Source of the DNA: Allobosea vaviloviae
Lineage (GTDB): Bacteria > Pseudomonadota > Alphaproteobacteria > Rhizobiales > Beijerinckiaceae
DNA length: 64,000 nt
Assembly (NCBI RefSeq): GCF_001298265.1
Contig: NZ_LGSZ01000010.1
Coordinates: 1 to 64,000 of the forward strand
Reading direction: 5' to 3'
Made by a program: the position numbers and the translations under genes. Below the pieces are notes generated by a model. The model was given only the letters and a program-made list of their open reading frames with translations, searched no databases and was not told where the DNA came from. Every line of letters begins with the position of its first letter. Within the stretch, counting starts at the first letter, position 1. Below, piece by piece: positions 42,831-53,068 of the stretch.

Positions 42831-45800
42831 ATGACCGACAAGACCACCGAACAGACCGCCGCCGTCGACTATTCCCAGACGCTGTTCCTGCCGCAGACCG
42901 AGTTCCCGATGCGGGCAGGCCTGCCGCAGCGCGAGCCGGAACTGCTCGCCCGCTGGGCCAGGATGGACCTCTACCGCAAGTTGCGCGAGGCCGGCAAAGG
43001 CCGCGACCGTTTCGTCCTGCATGACGGCCCCCCTTACGCCAACGGCAACATCCATATCGGCCATGCGCTCAACAAGGTCCTGAAGGACCTCGTCACGCGC
43101 TCGCAGCAGATGCTGGGCTTCGATTCCAACTACGTCCCGGGCTGGGACTGCCACGGCCTGCCGATCGAGTGGAAGATCGAGGAACAGTACCGCGCCAAGG
43201 GCCTGAACAAGGACGATGTCGATGTCGTCGAGTTCCGCAAGGAGTGCCGCACCTTCGCCGAGCACTGGGTCTCCATCCAGCGCGAGGAGTTCAAGCGGCT
43301 CGGCGTCGAGGGCGATTGGGACGACCCCTATTTGACCATGGCCTACCCGGCCGAGGCGCAGATCGCCCGCGAGATCATGAAATTCGCCGAGACCGGCCAG
43401 CTCTATCGCGGCTCCAAGCCCGTGATGTGGTCGGTGGTCGAGAAGACCGCGCTCGCCGAGGCCGAAGTCGAGTACGAGGAGCACACCAGCGACACGGTGT
43501 TCGTTGCGTTTCCGGTGCTGCCTTCGGGATACGTTCTGCCCATCGCCCACGACAACACTCCTGCGGCGGTCCCCCCTGAGACCGTCACTCTCCAAGGAGC
43601 TTCGGTCGTCATCTGGACGACAACCCCTTGGACGATGCCGGGAAACCGCGCGATCTCGTTCCACAACAAGATTGCCTATGGCCTTTATCGGATCACCGCA
43701 GCGCCCGAGCAGAACTGGGCCAAGGTCGGGGCGACCTACATCCTCGCCAAGAATCTGGCGGAGGGCGTCTTCAAGGCCGCCAAGGTCGAGGCCTTCGAAC
43801 TCGTGATGGACGTGCCCGCCGACCAACTCGCCGGCCTCACCGCAGCCCACCCCCTGCGCGGCCACGGCTATGATTTCGACGTGCCCCTCCTCGACGGCGA
43901 CCATGTCACCGACGAGGCCGGCACCGGCTTCGTCCACACCGCGCCCGGCCATGGCCGCGAGGACTTCGACGTCTGGATGAGCAATGGTCAGAAGCTCGCT
44001 AAAGCCGGCATCGACACGCATATCCCATACACCGTCGATGCCGATGGCCGCTTCACCAAGGATGCGCCGGGCTTCGAGGGCGCGCAGGTCATCACGGACA
44101 AGGGCGAGAAGGGCAACGCCAACGAGGTCGTCATCAAGGCGCTGATCGCGTCCGGCAACCTCGTCGCGCGCGGCCGTCTCAAGCACCAGTATCCGCATTC
44201 GTGGCGCTCGAAGAAGCCGGTGATCTTCCGCAACACGCCGCAATGGTTCATCGCGATGGACAAGGGCGTCGACACGCTCGGCAACCGCACCCTGCGCGAG
44301 GTCGCGCTCGGCGCGATCAAGGACACGCAATGGGTGCCCGCAGCGGGTGAAAACCGCATCAACGGCATGATCGCCAACCGGCCGGACTGGGTGGTCTCGC
44401 GCCAGCGCGCCTGGGGCGTGCCGATCGCCGTCTTCGTCGAGAAGGAGACCGGGAAGCTCCTGGTCGATGCCAGGGTCAACGCCGCCATCGCCGAGGCGTT
44501 CGAGGCCGAGGGCGCCGATGCCTGGTTCACCGACACGGACGGCGCCCGCTTCCTGAAGCCCTTCGGCTACGACCCGGCGCAGTATGAGCGCGTCACCGAC
44601 GTGCTCGACGTCTGGTTCGATTCAGGCTCGACCCATGCCTTCACGCTGGAGAAGCGCGCCGATCTGCGCGCGCGTCGCCGCGGCGACGGCGGCAATGACC
44701 GGGTGATGTATCTCGAAGGCTCGGACCAGCACCGCGGCTGGTTCCACTCCTCGCTGCTCGAAAGCTGCGGCACGCGCGGCCGCGCGCCCTACGACATCGT
44801 CCTCACCCATGGCTTCTGCCTCGACGAGAAGGGCGAGAAGATGTCGAAGTCGAAGGGCAACGTCACCGCCCCGCAGGACATCATCAAGGATTCCGGCGCC
44901 GACATCCTGCGCCTCTGGGTCGCGGCGGCCGACTATTCCGACGATTTGCGCATCGGCAAGGAGATCCTCAAGACCTTCGTCGAGACCTATCGCAAGCTGC
45001 GCAACACCCAGCGTTGGATGCTCGGCACGCTCGCTCATTTCAGCGAGGACATCCGCGTCGCCGAAATCCAGACCATGCCGGAGCTGGAGCGGCTGATGCT
45101 GCATCGGCTGGCCGAGCTCGGCCCGCAGGTCGAGGAGGCCTATCGCACCTACGACTACAAGAAGGTGGTGACGCTGCTCTCGCAGTTCATGAACACCGAG
45201 CTCTCGGCCTTCTATTTCGACGTTCGCAAGGACGCGCTCTATTGCGATCCGCTCTCCAGCCATGTCCGCAAGAGCGCGCTCACCGTCGTCGACCATCTCT
45301 TCCGCTGCCTGACCACCTGGCTCGCGCCGATCCTGGTCTTCACCGCCGAGGAAGCCTGGCTCGAGCGCTATCCCGACCAGAAGACGCTCGACGGTTCGGT
45401 ACATCTCGAGCTCTTCGCGCAGGCCCCCGCCGACTGGCTCGATCCTGAACTCGCCGAGCGCTGGAGCAAGATCCGCCGGGTTCGCCGCGTCGTCACCGGC
45501 GCGCTGGAGCTGGAGCGCGCCGCCAAGCGTCTTGGCTCCTCGCTGGAAGCGGCCCCGCAGGTCTTCATCAGTGACCCCGATCTGCTGGCGGCCCTGTCCG
45601 GCGCCGATCTCGCCGAGATCAGCATCACCTCCGCCATCCGCATCGAAAGCGGGGAGGGGCCCACGGAGGCGATCCGGCTGCCCGACGTTCCCGGCGTAGC
45701 CGTCGTCCCGCACCGCGCCGACGGCGTCAAATGCGCGCGCTCCTGGAAGTATTTCGATCCCGCGATCGCCGACCCGGCCTATCCCACGGTGACGCCGCGC

Positions 45801-45842
45801 GACGCCAAGGCACTGCGCGAACTCGGCCAGGCGGCGCGATGA
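42831..45842 (+). CDS. ileS: isoleucyl-tRNA synthetase
   Basis: IleRS charges tRNA-Ile. The 1003-residue class I synthetase has HIGH at residues 75-78 (NIHIGHAL), KMSKS at 670-674 ([10 protein letters not shown]), a [15 protein letters not shown] block, the editing (CP1) domain with [11 protein letters not shown] and a [12 protein letters not shown] segment, and an anticodon-binding domain. The C-terminus lacks a zinc-finger motif of the type seen in E. coli IleRS. A stretch near 43500-43610 (between the VSLVCS-side helix and the CP1 domain) has slightly different base use and could be a lineage-specific insertion. Its stop overlaps the lspA start. Confidence 0.97.
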   Translation: MTDKTTEQTAAVDYSQTLFLPQTEFPMRAGLPQREPELLARWARMDLYRKLREAGKGRDRFVLHDGPPYANGNIHIGHALNKVLKDLVTRSQQMLGFDSNYVPGWDCHGLPIEWKIEEQYRAKGLNKDDVDVVEFRKECRTFAEHWVSIQREEFKRLGVEGDWDDPYLTMAYPAEAQIAREIMKFAETGQLYRGSKPVMWSVVEKTALAEAEVEYEEHTSDTVFVAFPVLPSGYVLPIAHDNTPAAVPPETVTLQGASVVIWTTTPWTMPGNRAISFHNKIAYGLYRITAAPEQNWAKVGATYILAKNLAEGVFKAAKVEAFELVMDVPADQLAGLTAAHPLRGHGYDFDVPLLDGDHVTDEAGTGFVHTAPGHGREDFDVWMSNGQKLAKAGIDTHIPYTVDADGRFTKDAPGFEGAQVITDKGEKGNANEVVIKALIASGNLVARGRLKHQYPHSWRSKKPVIFRNTPQWFIAMDKGVDTLGNRTLREVALGAIKDTQWVPAAGENRINGMIANRPDWVVSRQRAWGVPIAVFVEKETGKLLVDARVNAAIAEAFEAEGADAWFTDTDGARFLKPFGYDPAQYERVTDVLDVWFDSGSTHAFTLEKRADLRARRRGDGGNDRVMYLEGSDQHRGWFHSSLLESCGTRGRAPYDIVLTHGFCLDEKGEKMSKSKGNVTAPQDIIKDSGADILRLWVAAADYSDDLRIGKEILKTFVETYRKLRNTQRWMLGTLAHFSEDIRVAEIQTMPELERLMLHRLAELGPQVEEAYRTYDYKKVVTLLSQFMNTELSAFYFDVRKDALYCDPLSSHVRKSALTVVDHLFRCLTTWLAPILVFTAEEAWLERYPDQKTLDGSVHLELFAQAPADWLDPELAERWSKIRRVRRVVTGALELERAAKRLGSSLEAAPQVFISDPDLLAALSGADLAEISITSAIRIESGEGPTEAIRLPDVPGVAVVPHRADGVKCARSWKYFDPAIADPAYPTVTPRDAKALRELGQAAR

Positions 45843-46321
45843 GTCCTGCCCGTCGTCTCGGCGTCGCGGTCGTCCTGGTCGTTTTTCTTGCCGACCAGGC
45901 GCTCAAGCTCTGGCTGCTCTTCGGCCTGCGCCTCGCCGAGACCGGCCCTTATGCGGTCACGCCGTTCATGGACATCGTCCTCGCCTGGAATCGCGGCATT
46001 TCCTACGGGCTGTTCCAGCAGGGCACCGACATCGGCCGCTGGGCGCTGGTGATCGTTTCCTTCGTCGCGGCGGTCTGGCTGGGGCGCTGGATGTGGCGCG
46101 AGCAGCGCCCGCTGACTGTCGTCAGCCTGGCGCTGATCGTCGGCGGTGCGCTCGGAAATGGGCTCGACCGCGCCGTCTACGGCGCCGTGGTCGACTTCGT
46201 TCACCTGCATTGGGGCAGCTTCAGCTGGTACATCTTCAACATCGCAGATGCGGCCATCGTTGTCGGGGTGGCCGGGCTGCTGTATGAGTCCTTTCGCCCG
46301 GGCGCGGAAAAGTCGGCATAA
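45839..46321 (+). CDS. lspA: lipoprotein signal peptidase LspA
   Basis: LspA removes signal peptides from diacylglyceryl-modified prolipoproteins in the inner membrane. The 160-residue product has four membrane helices, the NRGISYGLF segment (loop motif), [10 protein letters not shown] with the first catalytic Asp, and [12 protein letters not shown] with the second, in the [10 protein letters not shown] context. Length is typical. It is translationally coupled to ileS (ATGA overlap at 45839-45842), the common arrangement. GGCGG before the start is weak, consistent with coupling. Confidence 0.95.
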   Translation: MSPARRLGVAVVLVVFLADQALKLWLLFGLRLAETGPYAVTPFMDIVLAWNRGISYGLFQQGTDIGRWALVIVSFVAAVWLGRWMWREQRPLTVVSLALIVGGALGNGLDRAVYGAVVDFVHLHWGSFSWYIFNIADAAIVVGVAGLLYESFRPGAEKSA

Positions 46322-46397
46322 CATCCGGCTTCGCCATCGTTTCGCCGTTCGTCTGGGGTTTGAGACGGGGAAGATATTTCCTCGAGGGAGGTTTGAC

Positions 46398-47042
46398 ATG
46401 GCTCATCGCATCCGCGTGACGCATCTGCTTCTGGCCGGCGGCCTTCTGCTCGCGGCCCAGCCCGCGCTGGCCCAGGAAGGCATCCTCTTCAAGAATCTGG
46501 TTGAGGGCGTCATCGGCGGTCGGCCGGGCGACGATATCGAGTATCGGCAGCGTCCGCCGCTCGTCGTCCCCCCGGGCTCGACCCTGCCGCGTCCGCAGGA
46601 GCCAGCAAGCGCGCGCAATGCGGCCTGGCCGAACGATCCCGACGTCGCAGCACGCCGCGCCGAGGCGCAGGGCGCCCGCGCGCCTGCCGGCTCCAATCCC
46701 AATTGGCGCAACAATCCCCTGCTCAGCCAGGAGGAGCTGCGCCGCGGCCGCACGACACGCGACGCCGGCCGTCCGGAGGTTGCCGAGGACCACAACAACT
46801 ACAACAACCAGATCGCCCCGATCCGTATCGGCCGCGAACTCGCGGCCCGCACCAACCAGGCCGCTGCCGATCAGCTGGTCTATGGCGAGGAGCCGCCGCG
46901 CCGTCTGCTCTCCGAGCCGCCGGTGGGCTACCGTCGCCCGGCCGGAACGGCTCCGGTCGGTCCCGGCAAGGGAGGCCCGGTCGAGGACAAGCAGGCCGTC
47001 GGCCAGCGCGAGTTCCTGACTGGCCAGATCCCGCTGCAGTGA
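46398..47042 (+). CDS. secreted DUF3035/BamF-like protein
   Basis: The 214-residue product has a clear signal peptide (about 1-25, cleaved after ALAQ) and a DIEYRQRPPLVVPPGSTLP segment that resembles the DPPPDE..RAPLVVPP pattern of DUF3035/BamF proteins. The rest is Pro/Arg/Asn-rich and probably unstructured. BamF is a small alphaproteobacterial component of the outer-membrane beta-barrel assembly complex; here no N-terminal lipobox Cys is visible, so the match is partial. GAGGGAGG lies just before the ATG. It sits between lspA and the M16 peptidase genes, a plausible envelope-biogenesis neighbourhood. Confidence 0.6.
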   Translation: MAHRIRVTHLLLAGGLLLAAQPALAQEGILFKNLVEGVIGGRPGDDIEYRQRPPLVVPPGSTLPRPQEPASARNAAWPNDPDVAARRAEAQGARAPAGSNPNWRNNPLLSQEELRRGRTTRDAGRPEVAEDHNNYNNQIAPIRIGRELAARTNQAAADQLVYGEEPPRRLLSEPPVGYRRPAGTAPVGPGKGGPVEDKQAVGQREFLTGQIPLQ

Positions 47043-47225
47043 GCGATTCCGGTCGTGACCGCATGACGGGACGACGGCGGGCTCGCCAAAACACGCGGCT
47101 CTGGCGTTTCGCGTCGAGCCGCCCTATCTCCTGAGCTTCGGACAGTCCGGCGCGGCCCCGCTTCCGCGCCAAAATCCTTGCGCGCGATGCATCCGCGCCA
47201 GTCATGGAGACGGCCTCAGGTGAAC

Positions 47226-48509
47226 ATGCATTCGCAGCCCCAGGCCGCCCAGCAGGTCGAATCCTTCAAGCTCGACAACGGCTTGGATGTTGTCGTCGTT
47301 CCCGACCGGCGCGCCCCGGTCGTCACTCATATGGTCTGGTACCGCAACGGCTCGGCCGATGATCCGGCGGGCAAGTCGGGCATCGCGCATTTCCTCGAGC
47401 ATCTGATGTTCAAGGGCACGGCCAAATGGCCGGCGGGCGAGTTCTCCAAGATCGTCGCCGGTTTCGGCGGGCAGGAGAACGCCTTCACCTCCTTCGACTA
47501 CACCGCCTATTTCCAGCGCGTGCCGAAAGAGCACCTGCGCGCGATGATGGACTACGAGGCCGACCGGATGACCGGGCTGGCCTTCGACGAAAGCGTCGTC
47601 GGGCCAGAACGCGACGTGGTCCTCGAAGAGCGCAAGATGCGCGTCGATTCCGACCCGGCCGCCCAGCTCGGCGAGGAGTTCTCCTCGGCGCTCTTCGTGC
47701 ATCACCCCTATGGCACCCCGATCATCGGCTGGGAGCACGAGATCGAGGAGCTCAACCGCGACGACGCCTTCGCCTATTACCAGCGCTTCTACACGCCCGA
47801 GAACGCCATCCTGGTCGTCGCCGGTGACACCGATGCGCAGACCGTGCGCCGCCTTGCGCAGGAGACCTATGGCGCGATTCCCGCGCGCGGCGAGACGCCG
47901 GTTCGCAAGCGCCCGGCCGAGCCCGAGCCGCGTGCCGCGCGCCGCATCACGCTAAGCGATCCGCGCGTGCGCCAGCCCTCGCTGCGGCGCGGCTGGCTGA
48001 CGCCGACCTATCGCAGCGGCGACACCAACGAGGTCTTCGCGCTCGAGATCGCAGCCGAAATCCTGGGCGGCGGCACGACCTCGCGGCTCTATCGCAGCCT
48101 CTGCGTCGAGCAGGACCTCGCTTCGGGCGCCAGCGCCTATTTCATGGGCTCGATGGTCGACCGCTCCGCCTTCCAGGTCTCGGCCAGCCCGCGCCCCGGC
48201 GTGACCATGGCCGATCTCGAGGCCGGTCTCGACGCCGCGCTCGCGACGTTCCTCAGCGAGGGGCCGAGCGACCTCGAACTCGCCCGCGCCCGTACCCGCC
48301 TCGTCGCCGAGACGATCTTCTCCCGCGACAGCCAGTCCTCGCTCGCCCGCATTTTCGGCGCATCGCTGGCTGTCGGCGAAACCGTCGAGGACGTGCTGGC
48401 CTGGCCGGACCGGATCGAGGCGGTGCCGCGCGAGGCTGTCGTCGAGGCCGCCCGCCGCTATCTCCGGCCCGACCGCTGCGTCACCGGCCTGCTGCTGCCC
48501 TCGGCCTGA
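47226..48509 (+). CDS. M16 zinc peptidase (catalytic, PqqL/processing-peptidase-like)
   Basis: The 427-residue protein carries the inverted zinc motif H55-F-L-E-H59, a further EERKMR segment with the third ligand region, and the two-domain M16 pattern (FKLDNGLDVVVVPDRR, a middle PRVRQPSLRRGW segment). M16 enzymes of this group cleave small peptides or signal remnants. I start at ATG 47226; a GTG at 47220 and a TTG upstream are also in frame, with AGGTGA just before. It lacks a signal peptide, unlike periplasmic PqqL. The next gene is a second M16 homologue lacking this motif, so the two likely form one heterodimer. Confidence 0.88.
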   Translation: MHSQPQAAQQVESFKLDNGLDVVVVPDRRAPVVTHMVWYRNGSADDPAGKSGIAHFLEHLMFKGTAKWPAGEFSKIVAGFGGQENAFTSFDYTAYFQRVPKEHLRAMMDYEADRMTGLAFDESVVGPERDVVLEERKMRVDSDPAAQLGEEFSSALFVHHPYGTPIIGWEHEIEELNRDDAFAYYQRFYTPENAILVVAGDTDAQTVRRLAQETYGAIPARGETPVRKRPAEPEPRAARRITLSDPRVRQPSLRRGWLTPTYRSGDTNEVFALEIAAEILGGGTTSRLYRSLCVEQDLASGASAYFMGSMVDRSAFQVSASPRPGVTMADLEAGLDAALATFLSEGPSDLELARARTRLVAETIFSRDSQSSLARIFGASLAVGETVEDVLAWPDRIEAVPREAVVEAARRYLRPDRCVTGLLLPSA

Positions 48510-48581
48510 GCCCGCTTACCCCTTCTCGACAGGGCAGGGCCGGATTTCCGATCGGAACTTGGCCCGCCGTCAGGACATGAC

Positions 48582-49874
48582 ATGAACGCATCCGTTGCCG
48601 CCGTCTCCAGCCTGTCTGGCCCCTCCGTCGCCGTCCAGAAGGTGCGCTCGCCGGCTGGCGTCGAGGCCTGGCTGGTCGAGGAGCACAGCCTGCCGCTGAT
48701 CGCGGTCGATTTCGCCTTCGACGGCGGCGCCACGCGCGACCCCGACAACGCCGCCGGCAGCGCCTATCTGATCTCTGGCCTGCTCGACGAGGGCGCCGGC
48801 GACCTCGATGCCGAGGCCTTCCAGGGCAAGCTCGCCGCCCCCGCCATCAGCCTGGGCTTCGACGCCCGCCGCGACGATTTCCACGGCCATCTCCAGACCC
48901 TGTCCGGCCATCGCGACACGGCCTTCGAGCTTTTGTCGCTCGCCGTCAACGCGCCGCGCTTCGACGCCGACGCGGTGGAGCGGGTGAAGGGGCAGGTCAT
49001 CTCCGGCCTGCAGCGCCAGGCGCAAAACCCCGAGACGCTCTGCCGTAACGCGCTCTATGCCGCAGCCTTCGCCGGCCACGCCTATGCCCGCCCCGACAAG
49101 GGCGACGTCGACAGCGTCTCGCGGCTCGAGGGCTCTACGCTGAAGACGCTGACGCGCGACCTGCTCACCCGCGCCGGTCTGAAGGTGGTCGTCGTCGGGG
49201 ACATCACCGCCGACGAGCTCTCGCGCCGCCTCGACCAGATCTTCGGCGCGCTGCCGGAAGGCCTGCCACGCGCTGTGCCGCGCGAGCCGCTGCCGATCCA
49301 GGGGCTGGGCCAGACCCATGTCATCGATCTCGACGTGCCGCAGACCGTGATCCGCTTCGTCGGCCCCGGCCTGATGCGGCACGACCCCGATTTCATCGCC
49401 GGCAGCGTGCTGAACCACATCCTCGGCGGCTCGGCCTTTACCTCGCGCCTGTTCATGGAGGTGCGCGAGAAGCGCGGCCTCGCCTATGGCGTCTCGTCGA
49501 GCCTGATGCCGCTGCGCGAGAGCGCCATGCTGGTCGGCGGCACCGCGACCAAGAACGAGCGCGCCGCCGAGTCCATGAGCGTGATCCGCGAGGAGATGGC
49601 CAAGCTCGCCGATGAGGGCCCCAGCGAGCACGAGGTCGCCGAGGCCAAGCGCTACATCATCGGCTCCTACCCCTTGCGCTTCGACACCTCGCCGAAGATC
49701 GCCTCCGAACTGCTCAGCCTTGCGACCAACGGCTTCGAGCCGGAGTTCCTGTCCGAGCGCAACCAGCTCTTCGCCGCCGTGACGCTGGCCGACGTCAAGC
49801 GCGTGGCGGAACGCCTCTTCGGCGATTCGCGCCTGCTGGTGCAGGCGGTGGGCCGGCCGGTCGGGCTGATGTGA
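48582..49874 (+). CDS. M16 peptidase homologue without zinc site (partner subunit)
   Basis: The 430-residue protein has M16 folds in both halves but no HxxEH; where it would fall the sequence reads LISGLLDEGAGDLD. It retains the C-terminal R/Y region FMEVREKRGLAYGVSSS, which in heterodimeric M16 enzymes contributes to substrate binding. The arrangement catalytic subunit followed by non-catalytic subunit on the same strand matches bacterial M16 heterodimers and mitochondrial processing peptidase. The gap between the genes is 72 bases. No signal peptide is evident. Confidence 0.85.
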   Translation: MNASVAAVSSLSGPSVAVQKVRSPAGVEAWLVEEHSLPLIAVDFAFDGGATRDPDNAAGSAYLISGLLDEGAGDLDAEAFQGKLAAPAISLGFDARRDDFHGHLQTLSGHRDTAFELLSLAVNAPRFDADAVERVKGQVISGLQRQAQNPETLCRNALYAAAFAGHAYARPDKGDVDSVSRLEGSTLKTLTRDLLTRAGLKVVVVGDITADELSRRLDQIFGALPEGLPRAVPREPLPIQGLGQTHVIDLDVPQTVIRFVGPGLMRHDPDFIAGSVLNHILGGSAFTSRLFMEVREKRGLAYGVSSSLMPLRESAMLVGGTATKNERAAESMSVIREEMAKLADEGPSEHEVAEAKRYIIGSYPLRFDTSPKIASELLSLATNGFEPEFLSERNQLFAAVTLADVKRVAERLFGDSRLLVQAVGRPVGLM

Positions 49875-49908
49875 AGCCTGAGGCCACCCGGATTTGTGTG
49901 GAAACACC

Positions 49909-50011
49909 GTCATCCTGGGCGACCGAAGGTCGTCCGGGATCCATCCTAGGACGCCACGGAGCCCTATGATGGATCCCGGCCAGCGCCGCTGCACGGCGTG
50001 TCCAGGATGAC
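49909..50011. repeat. palindromic repeat, family A copy 3
   Basis: It starts GTCATCCTGGG and ends CCAGGATGAC, with GGGATCCATC/GATGGATCCC inner arms. The changes in the outer arms are compensatory, which argues that the pairing matters. It lies between the M16 pair and mutL. Confidence 0.85.
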
Positions 50012-50094
50012 GCCGCGTTTCTGAGGGAAACCGCTACGCTCTATCCGTCGGGCTCGGCCCGATTCGCCGCGCCTCCCGCCACCACGGAAACACC

Positions 50095-51900
50095 ATGTCC
50101 GTCCGCCGTCTCGATCCCGTTCTGGTCGACCGCATCGCCGCCGGCGAGGTGATCGAACGGCCGGCTGCGGCGGTGAAGGAGTTGGTTGAAAACGCCATCG
50201 ACGCCGGCGCGCGCGCCATCGCCGTCACGATCACGGCCGGCGGGCGCGAACTCATCCGCGTCGTCGACGACGGCTCCGGCATGACGCCGGACGACCTCAT
50301 CCTCGCCGTCGAGCGCCACGCCACCTCGAAGCTGCCCGACGGCGATCTCTTTGCCATTCGCTCGCTGGGCTTCCGCGGCGAGGCCTTGCCCTCGATCGGC
50401 TCTGTGGCGCGGCTCTCAATCACGACACGACGGCACGACGCGGCACAAGGCTCCGGCCTCGTGGTCGAAGCCGGCGAGAAGGGCGTCGTGCGCCCGGCCG
50501 CGGCCGCCATTGGCACGCGCATCGAGGTCAGCGACCTCTTCGCCTTCACCCCGGCGCGCCTGAAATTCCTCAAGAGCGACCGCGCCGAGGCGCAGGCCGT
50601 CTCGGAGATGCTGCGGCGCCTCGCCATCGCCCATCCCACGATCCGCTTTTCGCTCGCAGGCGAGCATGTCTCTCCCTTCGACTGGCCGGCCGAGACGGAC
50701 GGTGAGGAGGGGCAATTGCGGCGGCTCGGCCGCGCGCTCGGCCGCGACTTCCCGGAGAACGCCTTGCGGCTCGATGCGGCGCGCGAGGGCTTCCACGTCA
50801 CGGGCTTTGCCGGCCTGCCGACCTTCCATCGCGGCACCTCGGCCGGCGTGCATCTGGCCGTCAACGGCCGCCCCGTCCGCGACAAGCTGCTGCTGTCGGC
50901 GGTGCGCGGCGCCTATGCCGACGTCGTGCCGTCAGACCGGCATCCCGTGCTGTTCCTCGATGTCTCCTGTGATCCGCGCCTCGTCGACGTCAACGTCCAC
51001 CCGGCCAAAAGCGAAGTGCGCTTCCGCGATCCCGCCTTGGTGCGCGGCCTCGTCGTCTCCGGCCTGAAGGCGGCTCTGGCCGAAGCCGGCCACCGCGCCA
51101 CCACGACCGGCGGCGCCCGCACGCTGGAGGCCTTCCGCGCGGTCTTCGCCGGCACCGGCAATAACGCGTCTCCGCTGCGCCCGAACCTGCCCGAGACCCC
51201 GACCTGGGGTTCGCCCGCAACCGGCTTCGACGCCCGCCCGCAGCAGGGCTTCGCCGGCTTTGAAGCCTCCTCGGCCGACGCCCGCGCGCATCTCGCGGAG
51301 CCCGCTTCCGACGCGCTCGACCGCCCGCTCGGCGCCGCTCGCGCCCAGCTCCACGAGACCTATATCGTCGCGCAGACCCGCGAGGGCGTGGTTATCGTCG
51401 ACCAGCACGCCGCCCATGAGCGCCTGGTCTATGAGCGACTGAAGGCCGAGCGCGCCAGAAACGGCATCGCGACGCAGCCTTTGCTCCTGCCGGAGGTCGT
51501 CGAGCTCGATCCCGTCGATGCCGACCGGCTCAACGCGGCCGCCGACGATCTGGCGACGCTGGGCTTGAGGCTCGAACCCTTCGGGCCGGGCGCCGTGCTG
51601 GTCCGCGAGGCACCCCAGCAACTTGCGGGCGGCAACCTCCAGAAGCTCGTCCGCGACGTCGCCGATGCGCTCGCCGAGCACGGAACCGCAGGCTCGCTGG
51701 AGCGCCGCCTCGACCATGTCCTGGCGACGATGGCCTGCCACAACTCCGTCCGCGCCGGCCGCCGCCTGCGCCCCGAGGAGATGGACGCGCTGCTCCGCGA
51801 AATGGAGATCACGCCCAATTCCGGTCAGTGCAACCACGGCCGTCCGACCTATGTCGAGCTGAAGCTGAGAGATATCGAGCGGTTGTTCGGCCGAAAGTAA
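50095..51900 (+). CDS. mutL: DNA mismatch repair protein MutL
   Basis: MutL links mismatch recognition by MutS to strand incision and removal. The 601-residue protein has the GHKL ATPase motifs ELVENAIDAGA, VDDGSGM and SLGFRGEALPSI in the first 110 residues, a central transducer domain, a linker (about 330-420), and a C-terminal dimerisation domain. The latter contains D436-Q-H-A-A-H-E-R-L-V-Y-E, matching the DQHA(X)2E(X)4E endonuclease motif, so this MutL should nick DNA itself, as expected without MutH. It is the last gene before the AT-rich island. Confidence 0.96.
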   Translation: MSVRRLDPVLVDRIAAGEVIERPAAAVKELVENAIDAGARAIAVTITAGGRELIRVVDDGSGMTPDDLILAVERHATSKLPDGDLFAIRSLGFRGEALPSIGSVARLSITTRRHDAAQGSGLVVEAGEKGVVRPAAAAIGTRIEVSDLFAFTPARLKFLKSDRAEAQAVSEMLRRLAIAHPTIRFSLAGEHVSPFDWPAETDGEEGQLRRLGRALGRDFPENALRLDAAREGFHVTGFAGLPTFHRGTSAGVHLAVNGRPVRDKLLLSAVRGAYADVVPSDRHPVLFLDVSCDPRLVDVNVHPAKSEVRFRDPALVRGLVVSGLKAALAEAGHRATTTGGARTLEAFRAVFAGTGNNASPLRPNLPETPTWGSPATGFDARPQQGFAGFEASSADARAHLAEPASDALDRPLGAARAQLHETYIVAQTREGVVIVDQHAAHERLVYERLKAERARNGIATQPLLLPEVVELDPVDADRLNAAADDLATLGLRLEPFGPGAVLVREAPQQLAGGNLQKLVRDVADALAEHGTAGSLERRLDHVLATMACHNSVRAGRRLRPEEMDALLREMEITPNSGQCNHGRPTYVELKLRDIERLFGRK

Positions 51901-51964
51901 ATACCTAAATATTCTCTACTATTATCGGCTTCATCATTCCAAAAAAATCATGGTTGTTATATTT

Positions 51965-53068
51965 TTAATTAGAAAGTGGCCTTAGGCGCAAAACATCAAT
52001 CTCATCGCCGACCTTGTGATCAGCAAACGGCTTTTTAATTTCGACCTTTATCTTCTGAATTATTCCCAAATGTGAATCTATGTCGTGGCCTTCAAATTCA
52101 CTGGATAGTATTATATCGCCCGGCTGCGCTATTGCTTCAAGTCGTGCTGCGCGATCTACAGTCAGGCCTTCTATATCCGTTCGGCCGATCGCCGGATTAT
52201 AGTGAACTTTGACATTGCCCCACGCCATGCCAATCCGTGCTTCGAGCTGCTCGACTCCTAAATGACGTAAGAATTTGACTGCTGCACCAACTGCTTGATT
52301 GACATCAGAAAACACCGCAACGATGCCGTCACCCCACATATTTACCTGCCTCGCGCCATTCGCGGTTAGAAGGGGAGGGACAAGGCTTCTTATAAGTTCT
52401 ACTACGCGTCGTTTCTCTTCTTCAGACAATACGGAAAAACCCTTAATATCGATAAATGATACAGCATATAAATCGGACAATGAACTAAGGTTGTTTTGAC
52501 TATTTCTTAAAAAACTTAAATATTCGCCCTTAATCTGATTGAGTTCTTCGTTTAACGAGCGAACACGGTCGCTCGCGTTAAGATATTTCTCTTGCAGGAT
52601 AGCAGTTTTTGATATTTCTTTCGCAAGCTTTTGAGAAAGTTCAAGGTATGGTCCTTTATCGACAGGTTTATCTCCCAAAAATTTTTCGTAGGAGAACACC
52701 AGAGTGACCGGATTTGAATTTTTAAAATCGTTATTAGATATCGATTTGTGATCATAACGAAGGCCGATATCCTGAAACTGATTTCTTAAGTGTTCGGCAA
52801 CTGCCGAATACAAAGTATCGTCAATTTGAACGCTATTCGGTAGTCGTACGCGAACTACCACTCTGTCATTAAAATGTCTGTCGAGAATAATTTCGTCGCA
52901 TACCGAGCTGCATTCATTGCATATGAATACGGTTGGTCCAGCTATCAGGGTTTCAACTTCATATTGCGATTTATCACAAAAAGAACAGTATAGTGTCGAT
53001 TTCCTATTGTTTCTAGTATCTAGTGCATTCGCAGATCCAATAGGAATTTGATCTTTAGGCTTTCTCAT
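51965..53068 (-). CDS. ClpX-type zinc finger fused to class III nucleotidyl cyclase domain
   Basis: The 367-residue protein has an N-terminal four-cysteine zinc finger (Cys28, 31, 50, 53; the ClpX_C4 type), a middle alpha/beta region (about 65-135), a helical linker (about 140-195), and a C-terminal adenylate/guanylate cyclase domain (about 198-365). Metal-binding Asp207 (FIDIKGF) and Asp247 ([10 protein letters not shown]) are both present, and Arg309 of TVDRAARL is kept, but the usual Asn of VNxAAR is Asp305. The base composition is far more AT-rich than either neighbour, and the codons are unlike them, so transfer is likely. The zinc finger may bind another protein. A cyclic-nucleotide signalling or Pycsar-like defence role is possible; no effector gene is adjacent. 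Confidence 0.85.
   Translation of the reverse strand: MRKPKDQIPIGSANALDTRNNRKSTLYCSFCDKSQYEVETLIAGPTVFICNECSSVCDEIILDRHFNDRVVVRVRLPNSVQIDDTLYSAVAEHLRNQFQDIGLRYDHKSISNNDFKNSNPVTLVFSYEKFLGDKPVDKGPYLELSQKLAKEISKTAILQEKYLNASDRVRSLNEELNQIKGEYLSFLRNSQNNLSSLSDLYAVSFIDIKGFSVLSEEEKRRVVELIRSLVPPLLTANGARQVNMWGDGIVAVFSDVNQAVGAAVKFLRHLGVEQLEARIGMAWGNVKVHYNPAIGRTDIEGLTVDRAARLEAIAQPGDIILSSEFEGHDIDSHLGIIQKIKVEIKKPFADHKVGDEIDVLRLRPLSN

Noticed and set aside
51965..53068. Calling the cyclase a ClpX protease component because of the zinc finger
   Set aside because: Only the C4 zinc finger is shared; there is no AAA+ Walker A or B motif, and the C-terminal half is a cyclase.
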